NCBI RefSeq assembly: GCF_004168285.1
Contig: NZ_SEWF01000025.1
Location: forward strand, 35,062-99,061
From: Emticicia agri
Lineage (GTDB): Bacteria > Bacteroidota > Bacteroidia > Cytophagales > Spirosomataceae
Direction: 5' to 3'
DNA length: 64,000 bases
The notes below the pieces were generated by a model. It was not told where the DNA came from. It saw nothing but the letters and a program-made list of their open reading frames with translations, and ran no database searches. Position 1 is the stretch's first letter. Every line of letters begins with the position of its first letter. Of this stretch, positions 1 to 8,129 are shown in pieces. A program made the position numbers and the translations under genes.

Positions 1-1
1 T

Positions 2-661
2 GGACTAATTCTGACAGGTGTGGCTATTGTAGCTGGTATAAAAGCCAAAGAAACCTTTTTACTATTGGGTTGTATCTTCCTGTTGTTGTTCTTATTTGTG
101 CAGATTCCTTATGAAATTTTTGGTAACCCTAACAGCAGCCTGCATCTGGGTGTTTGGACCAACGCTTTAAAAGGACTTGCTTTGGCCGGAGGTGCGTTTG
201 TTATGGCAGGTTCATTTACTGAAAATGATTCACAACAATCGTCTTTAATCAAGTTTGCAGAAAAGCTCATTCCTTTTGGACCTCTATTTTTTTCTATAAC
301 AATGATTAGTTTCGGGATTGCGCATTTTTTGTATGCAGAGGGGGTGTCGACTCTTGTCCCACCCTCTTTTCCCGACCCTGTTTTCTGGACATATCTGAGT
401 GGCGTGGTATTAATCAGTTCCGGTATGGCCATTACTTTAAAAATAAGACGTGGTGCTATTGCAATGTTATTCAGTATTGCTTTATTACTCTGGGTAATTG
501 TATTGCATATTCCAAGAGCTATTCAGGAACCATCTGCTTTACGGGGGAATGAGGTATCAAGTTGTTTTGATGCATTGGCATTTTGTGGAATTGCCTTAGT
601 AATTTCATTACCAACATTGAAAGCCGATTTGGCTGAGATTTTTGAGACTCGCTCACGCTGA
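2..661 (+). CDS. DoxX-like integral membrane protein, 5' end outside window
   Basis: The reading frame is open to the window edge, so the GTG at 20 is probably internal and the true start lies upstream. The visible part has about seven hydrophobic segments with short polar loops and the stretch FGIAHFLYA followed by LVPPSFPDPVFWTYLSGV, a pattern I associate with DoxX-like or uncharacterised multi-pass membrane proteins. No catalytic motif is visible and no substrate can be assigned. It ends at TGA 659-661, 28 bp before the palindromic operator of the next gene. Function is unknown; the membrane location is clear, the family call is moderate. Confidence 0.6.
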   Translation, partial: GLILTGVAIVAGIKAKETFLLLGCIFLLLFLFVQIPYEIFGNPNSSLHLGVWTNALKGLALAGGAFVMAGSFTENDSQQSSLIKFAEKLIPFGPLFFSITMISFGIAHFLYAEGVSTLVPPSFPDPVFWTYLSGVVLISSGMAITLKIRRGAIAMLFSIALLLWVIVLHIPRAIQEPSALRGNEVSSCFDALAFCGIALVISLPTLKADLAEIFETRSR

Positions 662-688
662 TTAAATTTAATTAGCAAAGGGATAAAT

Positions 689-706
689 ATCACGGCAAAC
701 CGTGAT
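689..706. promoter_or_regulatory. Palindromic operator, adhesin promoter copy 1
   Basis: ATCACGG-CAAA-CCGTGAT, a perfect 7-bp inverted repeat with a 4-nt centre. Its last T starts a TTG (706-708) suitable as a -33 element. The same site occurs at 1639, 2926 and 12849, always 20 nt from the -7 element when counted from the TTG. The binding protein is unknown; the half-site orientation does not match CRP. Confidence 0.75.
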
Positions 707-736
707 TGATTCTTGTTTCTTTTCATGGCACATTTG
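706..736 (+). promoter_or_regulatory. Bacteroidota-type promoter, adhesin 1
   Basis: TTG at 706-708 and CACATTTG at 729-736, an imperfect TAnnTTTG, separated by 20 nt. Transcription should start near 741, leaving only a few bases before ATG 744 or ATG 750, so the transcript is almost leaderless. Confidence 0.65.
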
Positions 737-749
737 CATAAAAATGTCC

Positions 750-1610
750 ATGAAGAAATTTGTCCTATTACTTATCATCTTCATTCCGCTTATTAGTCTT
801 GCGCAATCGGGTATAATACTCCCTAATAGTATCGACTTACCAAAAGTAACTGCTTTAGCTACTTGCGGTATTACCGAAAAAGGAAAAATGGTTTATCGTA
901 TCACTGACAACAAAGCTTATTATTGCAATGGTACAGCCTGGCAGGAAATGACAGGTGGTGGTTTTAATTTGCCTTATTCAGGTACAGGTACTAATACTGA
1001 TGTACCGCTATTCAGAATAATTAATAATACAGGTACAGCCATCTGGGCCGAAGGTGATAACGGGTATGGAATATATGCCCAAAGCAATAATACGGGTTTA
1101 AGAGGTGTAAGTATAGATAGATATGCTGTACATGGTACCAGTACATATGACATTGCAATACTGGGAGTATCTTCATTATCTCATGGAGTATTCGGGACCT
1201 CCAATGGTGTTAACGGTTATGGCATCTATGGCACAGGAATTAATGGTCGGGCAGGTTATTTTGATGGAAATCTGAAAGTTGCAAATGATTTAATAGTTAA
1301 TGAAGACAAAGGGATTATTCAAAATTCAAGTAGTACTCAACTAAAACATTATAGCCGTAAAGTAACTTTTAACCATACCATTGCTCCTTTTTCTACACTT
1401 ATTTCGGATGACATCCCGATAGCTACTTTTTCGGCAAAACCTGTGGTATATATTGGTGATATTGAAAATCAATTGAATGATTATTATAAGATTATACTCT
1501 CTATCGTATCGGTAGATGAAAACTCTATTAGAATCAGGCTATACAATTCAAGCAATACAGAAAGTACTTTTACAGCTACATGGAATATAATAGCTGTTGG
1601 CCCTAAATAG
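750..1610 (+). CDS. Secreted adhesin-like protein, GVxG-repeat family (paralogue 1)
   Basis: Signal peptide MKKFVLLLIIFIPLISLAQ, then a conserved N-terminal motif (LPNSIDLPKV and YYCNGTAWQEMTGGGF) shared with the genes at 1700 and 4130. The middle has short GV/GI-x-G repeats (for example HGVFGTSNG and YGIYGTGINGRAGYF). The C-terminal 90 residues end in TWNIIAVGPK and resemble an H-type-lectin-like beta-sandwich (inference from the pattern of hydrophobics and the final W). ATG 750 is preferred because the signal peptide begins there; ATG 744 (adding MS) is possible. It has its own operator-promoter. The repeats resemble tail fibres, but no phage genes are nearby. Probably a surface or secreted binding protein. 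Confidence 0.7.
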   Translation: MKKFVLLLIIFIPLISLAQSGIILPNSIDLPKVTALATCGITEKGKMVYRITDNKAYYCNGTAWQEMTGGGFNLPYSGTGTNTDVPLFRIINNTGTAIWAEGDNGYGIYAQSNNTGLRGVSIDRYAVHGTSTYDIAILGVSSLSHGVFGTSNGVNGYGIYGTGINGRAGYFDGNLKVANDLIVNEDKGIIQNSSSTQLKHYSRKVTFNHTIAPFSTLISDDIPIATFSAKPVVYIGDIENQLNDYYKIILSIVSVDENSIRIRLYNSSNTESTFTATWNIIAVGPK

Positions 1611-1638
1611 GCCGAAAATTGTATCCTGAACTCAAAAT

Positions 1639-1656
1639 ATCACGGCAAACCGTGAT
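1639..1656. promoter_or_regulatory. Palindromic operator, adhesin promoter copy 2
   Basis: Identical 18-bp ATCACGG-CAAA-CCGTGAT palindrome, located 28 bp after the stop of paralogue 1. Confidence 0.75.
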
Positions 1657-1686
1657 TGATTTCGGTTGCTTTTCATGAGACATTTG
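1656..1686 (+). promoter_or_regulatory. Promoter, adhesin 2
   Basis: TTG 1656-1658 and GACATTTG 1679-1686 with 20 nt between them. The -7 element ends 7 nt before ATG 1694 and 13 nt before ATG 1700, the same geometry as copy 1. Confidence 0.65.
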
Positions 1687-1699
1687 TAAAAAAATGTCC

Positions 1700-2899
1700 A
1701 TGAAGAAATTTATCCTACTATATATCACAGCTCTTCCTTTGATAAGTCTGGCACAATCGGGTGTAATGCTTCCTAATAGTATCGACTTACCAAAAGTAAC
1801 TTCCTTAGCCACTTGTACTAATCCCGAAAAGGGCAGAATGGTGTTTAATACAACCGACAACAAAGCCTACTACTGTAATGGTACCACCTGGCAGGAAATG
1901 ACTGGCGGAGGTTTTTCAATCCCCTACTCAGCTACACAAAATTCTAACTCAAGCCTTTTGCGAATCGTTAATGAGGGTAATGGAAGGGCTATTTCAGGCG
2001 AGTCGATGGGCACTTCTTTGGCTATTGGTGTGCAGGCAATTACGGGTAATACCAATCCTGACTTCCCTACGTATGCATTATTTGCCCAGAATTACAGTAC
2101 TAACGAAAAAGGAGCAGGCGTATATGCCCGACACGATGGTACAGGTATAGGAGTCTGGGGTGCATCGGTAGGAGGTGCTGGTGTAAAAGGTGAGGCATTT
2201 CCGGTAGGTTTGGGTGGTACAGGTAATGGGGTAGGGGTATGGGCTGAAAGCACTTCAGGTTCAGCCTTATATGCCAAAAGTACCAGTGGAACGGGTGCCA
2301 ATGCTATCAGTACAAGCGGGTACGGCGTAAGAGGCCGAAGCGAAAGTAATGTAGGTGTCAGAGGAGAATCACTTGAGAACTATGGCGTACATGGTCTCTC
2401 AACATCAGGTTATGGGGTGCTTGGTTCTTCACAACAACAGGTAGGAGTATTGGGTCAAAGTAATGGTAGTCATGGTGTATATGGAAATGCTAACAATACT
2501 ACAGGATACGGCGTTTTTGGAATCGGTACCAATGGCAGGGCTGGTTATTTTGCAGGCAATGTGATTGTTTCTAACGAATTATTGGTAAGTACCAATAAAG
2601 GCCTCCTTCAGAATACAAGTAGCACCCAACTAAAATATGATGATGGTAAGGTAGTCTTTGGGGATACGCTGGATGCCTTTTCTACTTCAATTTCACCAGT
2701 AATTTATCTTTCCACTTATCCTTCAAACCCTGTAGTATATATTGCTAATGTCGAAAATACTACAGGCGCTTATTATAAAGTTATTGTTTCTGTTGTAGGG
2801 GTAACTACCAATTCTTTCCGGCTCAGATTTTACAATGCCAGTAACGCAACAATTGAATTTACCGGCACCTGGAATTTCGTAGTTATCGGCCCTAAGTAG
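1700..2899 (+). CDS. Secreted adhesin-like protein with long GVxGxS repeat (paralogue 2)
   Basis: About 399 aa. Signal peptide MKKFILLYITALPLISLAQ and the same LPNSIDLPKV / YYCNGTTWQEMTGGGF N-terminal module as paralogue 1. Residues about 130-290 form a run of roughly 10-11-residue units of the type YGVRGRSESN / VGVRGESLEN / YGVHGLSTSG, typical of stacked beta-helix or fibre repeats. The C-terminal module (GRAGYF, then KG-LQN-SSTQLK, ending TWNFVVIGPK) is shared with paralogue 1. It differs from paralogue 1 mainly in the number of repeats, as expected for repeat expansion or contraction. ATG 1694 is an alternative start. The exact ligand is unknown. Confidence 0.7.
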   Translation: MKKFILLYITALPLISLAQSGVMLPNSIDLPKVTSLATCTNPEKGRMVFNTTDNKAYYCNGTTWQEMTGGGFSIPYSATQNSNSSLLRIVNEGNGRAISGESMGTSLAIGVQAITGNTNPDFPTYALFAQNYSTNEKGAGVYARHDGTGIGVWGASVGGAGVKGEAFPVGLGGTGNGVGVWAESTSGSALYAKSTSGTGANAISTSGYGVRGRSESNVGVRGESLENYGVHGLSTSGYGVLGSSQQQVGVLGQSNGSHGVYGNANNTTGYGVFGIGTNGRAGYFAGNVIVSNELLVSTNKGLLQNTSSTQLKYDDGKVVFGDTLDAFSTSISPVIYLSTYPSNPVVYIANVENTTGAYYKVIVSVVGVTTNSFRLRFYNASNATIEFTGTWNFVVIGPK

Positions 2900-2925
2900 C
2901 CTATAAATTTACAATAACCCCAAAT

Positions 2926-2943
2926 ATCACGGCAAACCGTGAT
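2926..2943. promoter_or_regulatory. Palindromic operator, adhesin promoter copy 3
   Basis: Same 18-bp palindrome, 26 bp after the stop of paralogue 2. Confidence 0.75.
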
Positions 2944-2973
2944 TGATTCTGGTTTATTTTCATTGGAGATTTG
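2943..2973 (+). promoter_or_regulatory. Promoter, adhesins 3 and 4
   Basis: TTG 2943-2945 and GAGATTTG 2966-2973, spacing 20 nt. ATG 2988 lies 14 nt downstream of the -7 element. It probably drives both 2988 and 4130, because the latter starts 2 nt after the former ends. Confidence 0.6.
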
Positions 2974-2987
2974 CAATAAAAATGTCC

Positions 2988-4127
2988 ATGAAACAACTAT
3001 TCACTCTACTTTGCTACAGTTTCTGTAGCTTGCCCCTCATTGGGCAAAGTGTCACTATCTCGCCAACATCAACATCAGCCATTATTCAGTCAAGCAGTAC
3101 GACCAGTGGCTTTCTACCTCCCCGTATGTCAAAATCCCAACGAGAGGCCATTGTCAATCCCGTAAATGGTTTGCTGGTTTTTCAGAATACAAGCAATGTT
3201 GATAGCCCACCTGGTTACTATTGGTACAATGGTGCTTACTGGCGCCGCCTGGTTGAAGCCAATGAGTTGAGTTGGAATGTCAACAACAATAATCAATCAA
3301 GTGCAGTTTCGGGCAATGTGGGTATTGGTACAGCCGCCCCCGGCGATAAGCTACATATACGCACTTCCACTTCATCAGCAGGCATTACTTTTGAGGGTGT
3401 CAACCCTACTTTCCAATTCAGACAACAAGGGGCAGCGACAGCGGCTTATACCGATAAAGGGTTTATCCAATTGGCTGATAACGACCTGAGAATCGGTGTC
3501 AATAGCAGCAATACAACCGGAAAGTTCATTATCCGTACACATGGAGCCGACCAGATAGAGGTTGATGGAAGTGGCGGTGGAGGTAGAATGTTTTTTAATT
3601 ATAATGGTACTAATGTAGGGTCTATTTCTCCTTCCTCCTCAGGCAATCTTCATATATCTACCCCTGGTACCTCTTCTGATTTTGTTGGTTTGAATGGTGC
3701 TTTATTTGCCACTTATGGTGGACGAGTAGGTATTGGCATCTCAGACCCTCAGGAAAGATTAGATGTACAAGGCAATCTGAAACTATTGGGTAGCATTGCT
3801 ATGGCAGGCGAAATCACCAAGACTAATGTGGCAGAAGGAAGTTTTCTGCCGCTCTGTTATGGCAGAGTGGGTTTTAGTGGCGATCGTCAATCGGGGTCAA
3901 GCAACTTTACTTCTGATAATCCATCAACAGGCAGATACAAAATCTATAATGTCAGCATTAATTATAACTCTACCATTATCGTAACCCTTAATAGTAGCAA
4001 TGCACAGATAATAGCCTCAGCAGGTTGTGGCGATGGCGACTGTACCGTTTACCTGAAAGATGGTTTTAGTAACGAAAATCGATTTGACCCCATTAATCAG
4101 GCTTTTTACTTTGTCATTTACAGATAA
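2988..4127 (+). CDS. Secreted fibre-like protein with GFLPPRM module
   Basis: About 379 aa. Signal peptide MKQLFTLLCYSFCSLPLIGQ. The N-terminus has GFLPPRMSKSQREAI followed by NPVNGLLVFQNT and a YYWYNGAYW patch, a module common in Bacteroidota secreted fibre-like proteins. The middle contains VGIGTAAPGDKLHI and later VGIGISDPQERLDVQGNLKL, recurring trimeric-fibre-type segments. The C-terminus is cysteine-containing (SAGCGDGDC) and differs from the GPK-ending module of its neighbours. The site is operator-controlled like the others. ATG 2982 is an alternative start. Likely surface or released structural or binding protein; no enzymatic motif seen. Confidence 0.65.
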   Translation: MKQLFTLLCYSFCSLPLIGQSVTISPTSTSAIIQSSSTTSGFLPPRMSKSQREAIVNPVNGLLVFQNTSNVDSPPGYYWYNGAYWRRLVEANELSWNVNNNNQSSAVSGNVGIGTAAPGDKLHIRTSTSSAGITFEGVNPTFQFRQQGAATAAYTDKGFIQLADNDLRIGVNSSNTTGKFIIRTHGADQIEVDGSGGGGRMFFNYNGTNVGSISPSSSGNLHISTPGTSSDFVGLNGALFATYGGRVGIGISDPQERLDVQGNLKLLGSIAMAGEITKTNVAEGSFLPLCYGRVGFSGDRQSGSSNFTSDNPSTGRYKIYNVSINYNSTIIVTLNSSNAQIIASAGCGDGDCTVYLKDGFSNENRFDPINQAFYFVIYR

Positions 4128-4129
4128 CC

Positions 4130-5026
4130 ATGAAAAAACTAATCCTTCTACTCTGTTTTACTGCTCCATTGTGGAGTATAGCGCAATCGGCTACAATTTT
4201 GCCTAATAGCCTTAGCGTGCCAAAGGTTTCTTCAATGCCTACCTGCAATACCACCGAAAAAGGCACACAGGTATTAAATACTACCGACAATAAAATGTAC
4301 TACTGCAATGGCACAAACTGGCAGGAAATGACAGGCGGAGGCTTTACCTTGCCTTATAGTGGCACAGTAAATGGTAATTCGACACTCTTATATTTGGAAA
4401 ATACAGGTATTGGAAGAGTCATTCATGCTAAAAGCACAGATTTTGGTGCGTTAAGAGGTGAAAGTGAGACAAATATTGGCGTTCATGGATCAAGTACATC
4501 GTATTATGGAGTCAATGGTACGAGCATCTCAAGCGTTGGAGTTCGTGGTTCAAGCGCTTCAGGAACTGGAGTCTATGGCATAAGTACAACAGGCTATGGA
4601 GGCTATTTTTCTGCTTCCGGCAATCAACCTACACTTTATGTTTATACTTCTCAAGGTGAAGCAGCCGATTTCAGAGGAAATGTCAAAATAAGAGATGAGC
4701 TGATTGTTGATGATAATAAAGGGATTGTAAGAAGTAGTAATAGTGAACAACAAAAAATAGTAAAAGGAACCATTCATTTTCTTGCAAGTAATTTAGCAGT
4801 GGGAGCCTACGTAGAGGGCACCTATAATTACGAGAATTTTGGTGACACACCAATAGTAACAGTTGGACAAATCCAGAATGTCAATTCTACAGGCGAATGG
4901 TATAAAGTTATGGTCATTCCTATGAATGTCACTTCAGCACTCTGTACTTTCAGATTAGTGAATGTAGGCAACAATGCTATTACCTTCAATGCTTACTGGA
5001 GCATTTTAATTGTGGGACCTGAATGA
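4130..5026 (+). CDS. Secreted adhesin-like protein (paralogue 4), co-transcribed with 2988
   Basis: 298 aa. Signal peptide MKKLILLLCFTAPLWSIAQ, then LPNSLSVPKV and YYCNGTNWQEMTGGGF, closely related to paralogues 1 and 2. A short block of GVHGSS/GVNGTS/GVRGSS/GVYGIS repeats is followed by the shared C-terminal module ending YWSILIVGPE. It starts 2 nt after the stop of the preceding gene and lacks its own palindrome, so it should depend on the promoter at 2943. Pairing two different fibre types in one operon suggests they are made together, perhaps as parts of one appendage (inference). Confidence 0.7.
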   Translation: MKKLILLLCFTAPLWSIAQSATILPNSLSVPKVSSMPTCNTTEKGTQVLNTTDNKMYYCNGTNWQEMTGGGFTLPYSGTVNGNSTLLYLENTGIGRVIHAKSTDFGALRGESETNIGVHGSSTSYYGVNGTSISSVGVRGSSASGTGVYGISTTGYGGYFSASGNQPTLYVYTSQGEAADFRGNVKIRDELIVDDNKGIVRSSNSEQQKIVKGTIHFLASNLAVGAYVEGTYNYENFGDTPIVTVGQIQNVNSTGEWYKVMVIPMNVTSALCTFRLVNVGNNAITFNAYWSILIVGPE

Positions 5027-5044
5027 AACTCTAATCGCATCATA

Positions 5045-5431
5045 TTACTCAATCCCTTCAACCAACAGTGCGTGTCCCTGCTTGTCATAGTAGCTAATGG
5101 TCATTTTGTTGGTATCAAACGCCCATTTTTCGATACCACTGTCGGCTAAGCCTTGCGACATTTCAAAATAGTCGGTTTTACCCTGCTCATGCAGACTCAG
5201 ATGTTTTAGCATGCTCTTGCGACTGCTTTTGTCAGCAATCGTGAATATCTTATGCGTCGGAGGAGAAACTATTTTCTGATTATGCTTTCCAAAATATTCT
5301 GAATGTCCGTCAGCGATGAACGAGTAGTAGTTCTCTACACCAATGGCATTCAATGCCTTTAAATATTCAGGCAACGATGCCTGTTTACCAAGGCGTTTAT
5401 GTATATCGTTTATCTGGTCAAGTGTGAACAT
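5045..5431 (-). CDS. DUF1398 (YbcV-like) family protein
   Basis: 128 aa, no signal peptide, so probably cytoplasmic. The opening MFTLDQINDIHKRLGK, the SFIADGHSEYFG segment and the C-terminal tyrosine-rich strand match the layout I recall for DUF1398 proteins such as E. coli YbcV. The biochemical role of that family is unknown. It is the distal partner of the lipoprotein gene at 5435-6358, from which it is separated by only 3 bp on the same strand, so the two are likely co-transcribed. It converges with the adhesin cluster. Confidence 0.6.
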   Translation of the reverse strand: MFTLDQINDIHKRLGKQASLPEYLKALNAIGVENYYSFIADGHSEYFGKHNQKIVSPPTHKIFTIADKSSRKSMLKHLSLHEQGKTDYFEMSQGLADSGIEKWAFDTNKMTISYYDKQGHALLVEGIE

Positions 5432-5434
5432 GGT

Positions 5435-6358
5435 TTAATCAATCTTATACTTCAATAAAACAAGCGATTCCAATTTATTTTTATCTATTATCGCATTGGT
5501 ACTATCATTAAAATTATCCAATTGTACATTTTTAATAAAGTAGATAGAATCTCCTGCAATATCAAAAGTAGTCGGCGATTTATAGGTTTTATCAAATAAG
5601 ATAATTGCCTTTTTACTGGTAATTTCAGTACCATCTTCATTCAGATAATATCTGAACACTCCTTCTTCCACTATCCCTATTAAACTATTTTGATAAAACT
5701 TCATGGCATCAATTCCGGAATAATCTTTATCAGGCTGATTGAGGATTTTTTTCGTCAATAAATCCACCACTCTGATTCCTTTTGCGGAAGCTAAATAAAG
5801 CTTCGTATGATCATCCGAAATAGCTATTCCGTTAGAATTTGCTACTTCTTCTGTATCCAGATAAACTTCCAGTTTACTATTTGGTCTCTGTATCTTATAA
5901 ATCCGATTACTTTCTGAATCTGTGATAAAAATTTCATTACGCTTGCTCACAGCCAAATCATTCAGATAAGCATAAGGCGGAATACTGATTTTGTATTGCG
6001 CAATTAATTGTTGGGTTTTTATATTTAATAATAATAAAACAGAGGTATTATTCTGTTTTGGCAAGCCATTACTCAAGGCATATAAAGTATCGCCTTTGAT
6101 AGTCATTCCGAATCCGGCTTGATATTCATACTGATTACTTGCAATAAAATCCTTGGCATTATTGCCATCAACTCTGGCTCTTACAATCTTGTTTTTTCTA
6201 AGGCTACTTAAATAGAATCTTCCTGATTTTGCATCAACGGCAATGCCCTCGGGTATTAAGTCTTTTTCAAAGGTTAGATTTACTGTTTCAGATATTGGAT
6301 TATTGCAGCTTGTTAAGGCCAAGGTTGTAAGCAATAGTAGGGTTAGTTTTGGTAACAT
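5435..6358 (-). CDS. SMP-30/gluconolactonase-like beta-propeller lipoprotein
   Basis: 307 aa. Lipoprotein signal MLPKLTLLLLTTLALTSC with the Cys at residue 18. The mature part has repeated propeller-blade strands of the type PEGIAVDAKSGRFYLSS, LNDLAVSKRNEIFITDS and SNGIAISDDHTKLYLAS, the signature of SMP-30/gluconolactonase/LRE-like or NHL-type propellers. The enzymatic metal-binding residues cannot be confirmed by eye, so activity is open. It likely faces the periplasm or the inner leaflet of the outer membrane. It sits immediately upstream of the DUF1398 gene (3 bp gap). Confidence 0.6.
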   Translation of the reverse strand: MLPKLTLLLLTTLALTSCNNPISETVNLTFEKDLIPEGIAVDAKSGRFYLSSLRKNKIVRARVDGNNAKDFIASNQYEYQAGFGMTIKGDTLYALSNGLPKQNNTSVLLLLNIKTQQLIAQYKISIPPYAYLNDLAVSKRNEIFITDSESNRIYKIQRPNSKLEVYLDTEEVANSNGIAISDDHTKLYLASAKGIRVVDLLTKKILNQPDKDYSGIDAMKFYQNSLIGIVEEGVFRYYLNEDGTEITSKKAIILFDKTYKSPTTFDIAGDSIYFIKNVQLDNFNDSTNAIIDKNKLESLVLLKYKID

Positions 6359-6500
6359 TTGATGGTAAAGGTTATAACTACAGTTTATAGAATATATAGC
6401 AGTGAGATGTTTAGCTTATCATGATGGCTACAGTTTTCCGGCTTCGAGAGAGATTGTCTATATATATTTTTGCAAATACTTTTATTGGCTGAATGTGCTT

Positions 6501-7911
6501 TTATTTGTCTCTTAAATATTTATCAATTAGCAATATAGCATCTTTGTCATTTGGATGTGGGGCAGAACTTGTTATTAGGACTCCATTTTTGTCAAGCAGG
6601 GCATAACGTGGAAACCCCTGGTCAATGCCAAATTTTTCATCAAAGTATTTTTCATCTTCTTTTTCGGCTTTTACGTGCATGCCCGTTAATTTTTTATCCT
6701 TAATGGCTTTTAACCATTTTTCTTTTGTGTCATAAAAGTCAATAAAAAGAAACGTCACATCTTTACCTTTATATTTTTGTTGCAGCTTTGAGGAGTTAGG
6801 CATCTGAGTTAAACAAGCTTTACACCAACTACCCCAAAAATCAATATAAACTACCTTGCCTCTGGTAGATTTAATGTTAAATTGCTTTCCTGATGCGTCT
6901 TTCAAAACAAAGTCGGGAACTGAAAAAGCGTTTTTATTTTTCTTGTCCCACTTCTTTTGTATTACATCAATGTATTTAGATTTGGGGAACTCTTTTTTAT
7001 AGTTTTTAAATTGCAATTCCACGAATTGCGGCAAATTAAAATAGTTAATCAGGAAAATTAAATTTTCACCCTTTATCCTTTCTTTTGTTGAAGGGTGGTT
7101 AATTAATAATGAGTCTATAATTTCGTACTCTGTTCGGCTATATTTTTCTCTATCCGGATAATCATTGAATAGATTAAGCCGTTTTGTTGCGGTATAGCCA
7201 ATATAATCTACCAGAGAATTTCTATAAAAATCGCTTAAACAGTTATCGTCTAAAAGCTCAAATTTATTCCAGAAATCATAGTAATCTGATGGAATTTCTT
7301 CCTTTTTAATCTTTCTTTGTCCAAAGATATTCTGTAATATATATTGGTTTTTATTAAAGTTTGAAAAATGTGTTATTTCTCCTTTGCAGTAAGAAGAAAA
7401 CATTTTTGAAATCTGGTTAGCATTAAAACTGATTTTGTATAAATCCCATCTTTTTTGTTCTATGCTGTCAAGGTGGGCTATTTGTTGCAGGGGAGCAAAT
7501 TTGTCAACAGTTACGGTTGGCGAAACAGCCCTTGGTGTCATCATTCCAGCTTGGAATAAAAAATTATTCTGCTTAGCCGCTTGTCCCGAAAAAAGAAATT
7601 CATTTCTATTTGTTTCCTCTATTTTTAAAGTTGTATTAGGTATTACCCAAAGCCTGAGAAATTGATTTGAAATAAAAAGTATGACAGGTTGTTCGGTATC
7701 TAATTGAAATGAGGAAGAGAAATCCCCGCTTACATCTGTCTTACCTGTCCCTAAAATTTCTCCTTGAAAATCATTTAAGGAAGACTGATTAAAAACTATT
7801 CTAAAGTCCGTTGATGGCCATGACTTAAAACTACCTTTTATGATTGTCTGCCCGGAAGCATTTATGAACAATAAGGCTGCTTGTCAGAAATAATAAAATG
7901 AATTTAGACAT
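6501..7911 (-). CDS. TlpA-like thioredoxin-fold protein, probable frameshift in signal peptide
   Basis: The C-terminal part carries a TlpA/AhpC-type thioredoxin domain with the redox motif WCKAC (in DFWGSWCKACLTQMPN) and a following VTFLFIDFYDTKEKW strand; the N-terminal half resembles the DUF4369-like region common in Bacteroidota TlpA homologues. In the thioredoxin frame the only start is TTG at 7871, which gives no signal peptide. One frame over, ATG at 7911 encodes MSKFILLFLTSSLIV, a good signal sequence that runs out of frame at about 7866-7870. Removing one T there joins it to INASGQTIIKG. So either a recent 1-nt insertion or a sequencing error breaks the export signal. The normal role would be periplasmic disulfide reduction. 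Confidence 0.65.
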
Positions 7912-8129
7912 TTTGTAGAAGTTTGAAGATGTAACATTGCTGCCAATTCTTTAATAGCTGTAAACTTGTGGATATATTGCAAAAATAAAAAATCGAATCA
8001 GTTAAAAAATGTTAATCACATATAGAAACACTATTGCAGATTTCTAACTGTGGCACAGCTAATGCACTTTTAACTTGCCTCTTTCCTATTATTTTGCTTA
8101 TTTAGGGCTTCTTAAACCTCAACAAACTT

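Noticed and set aside
689..706. The repeated palindrome as a transcription terminator
   Set aside because: It has no T-run, and one copy (12849) lies between divergent genes. The constant distance to the -7 element fits an operator.
750..5026. Phage tail-fibre cluster
   Set aside because: The repeats look like fibres, but every gene has its own signal peptide and there are no phage structural, lysis or integrase genes nearby.
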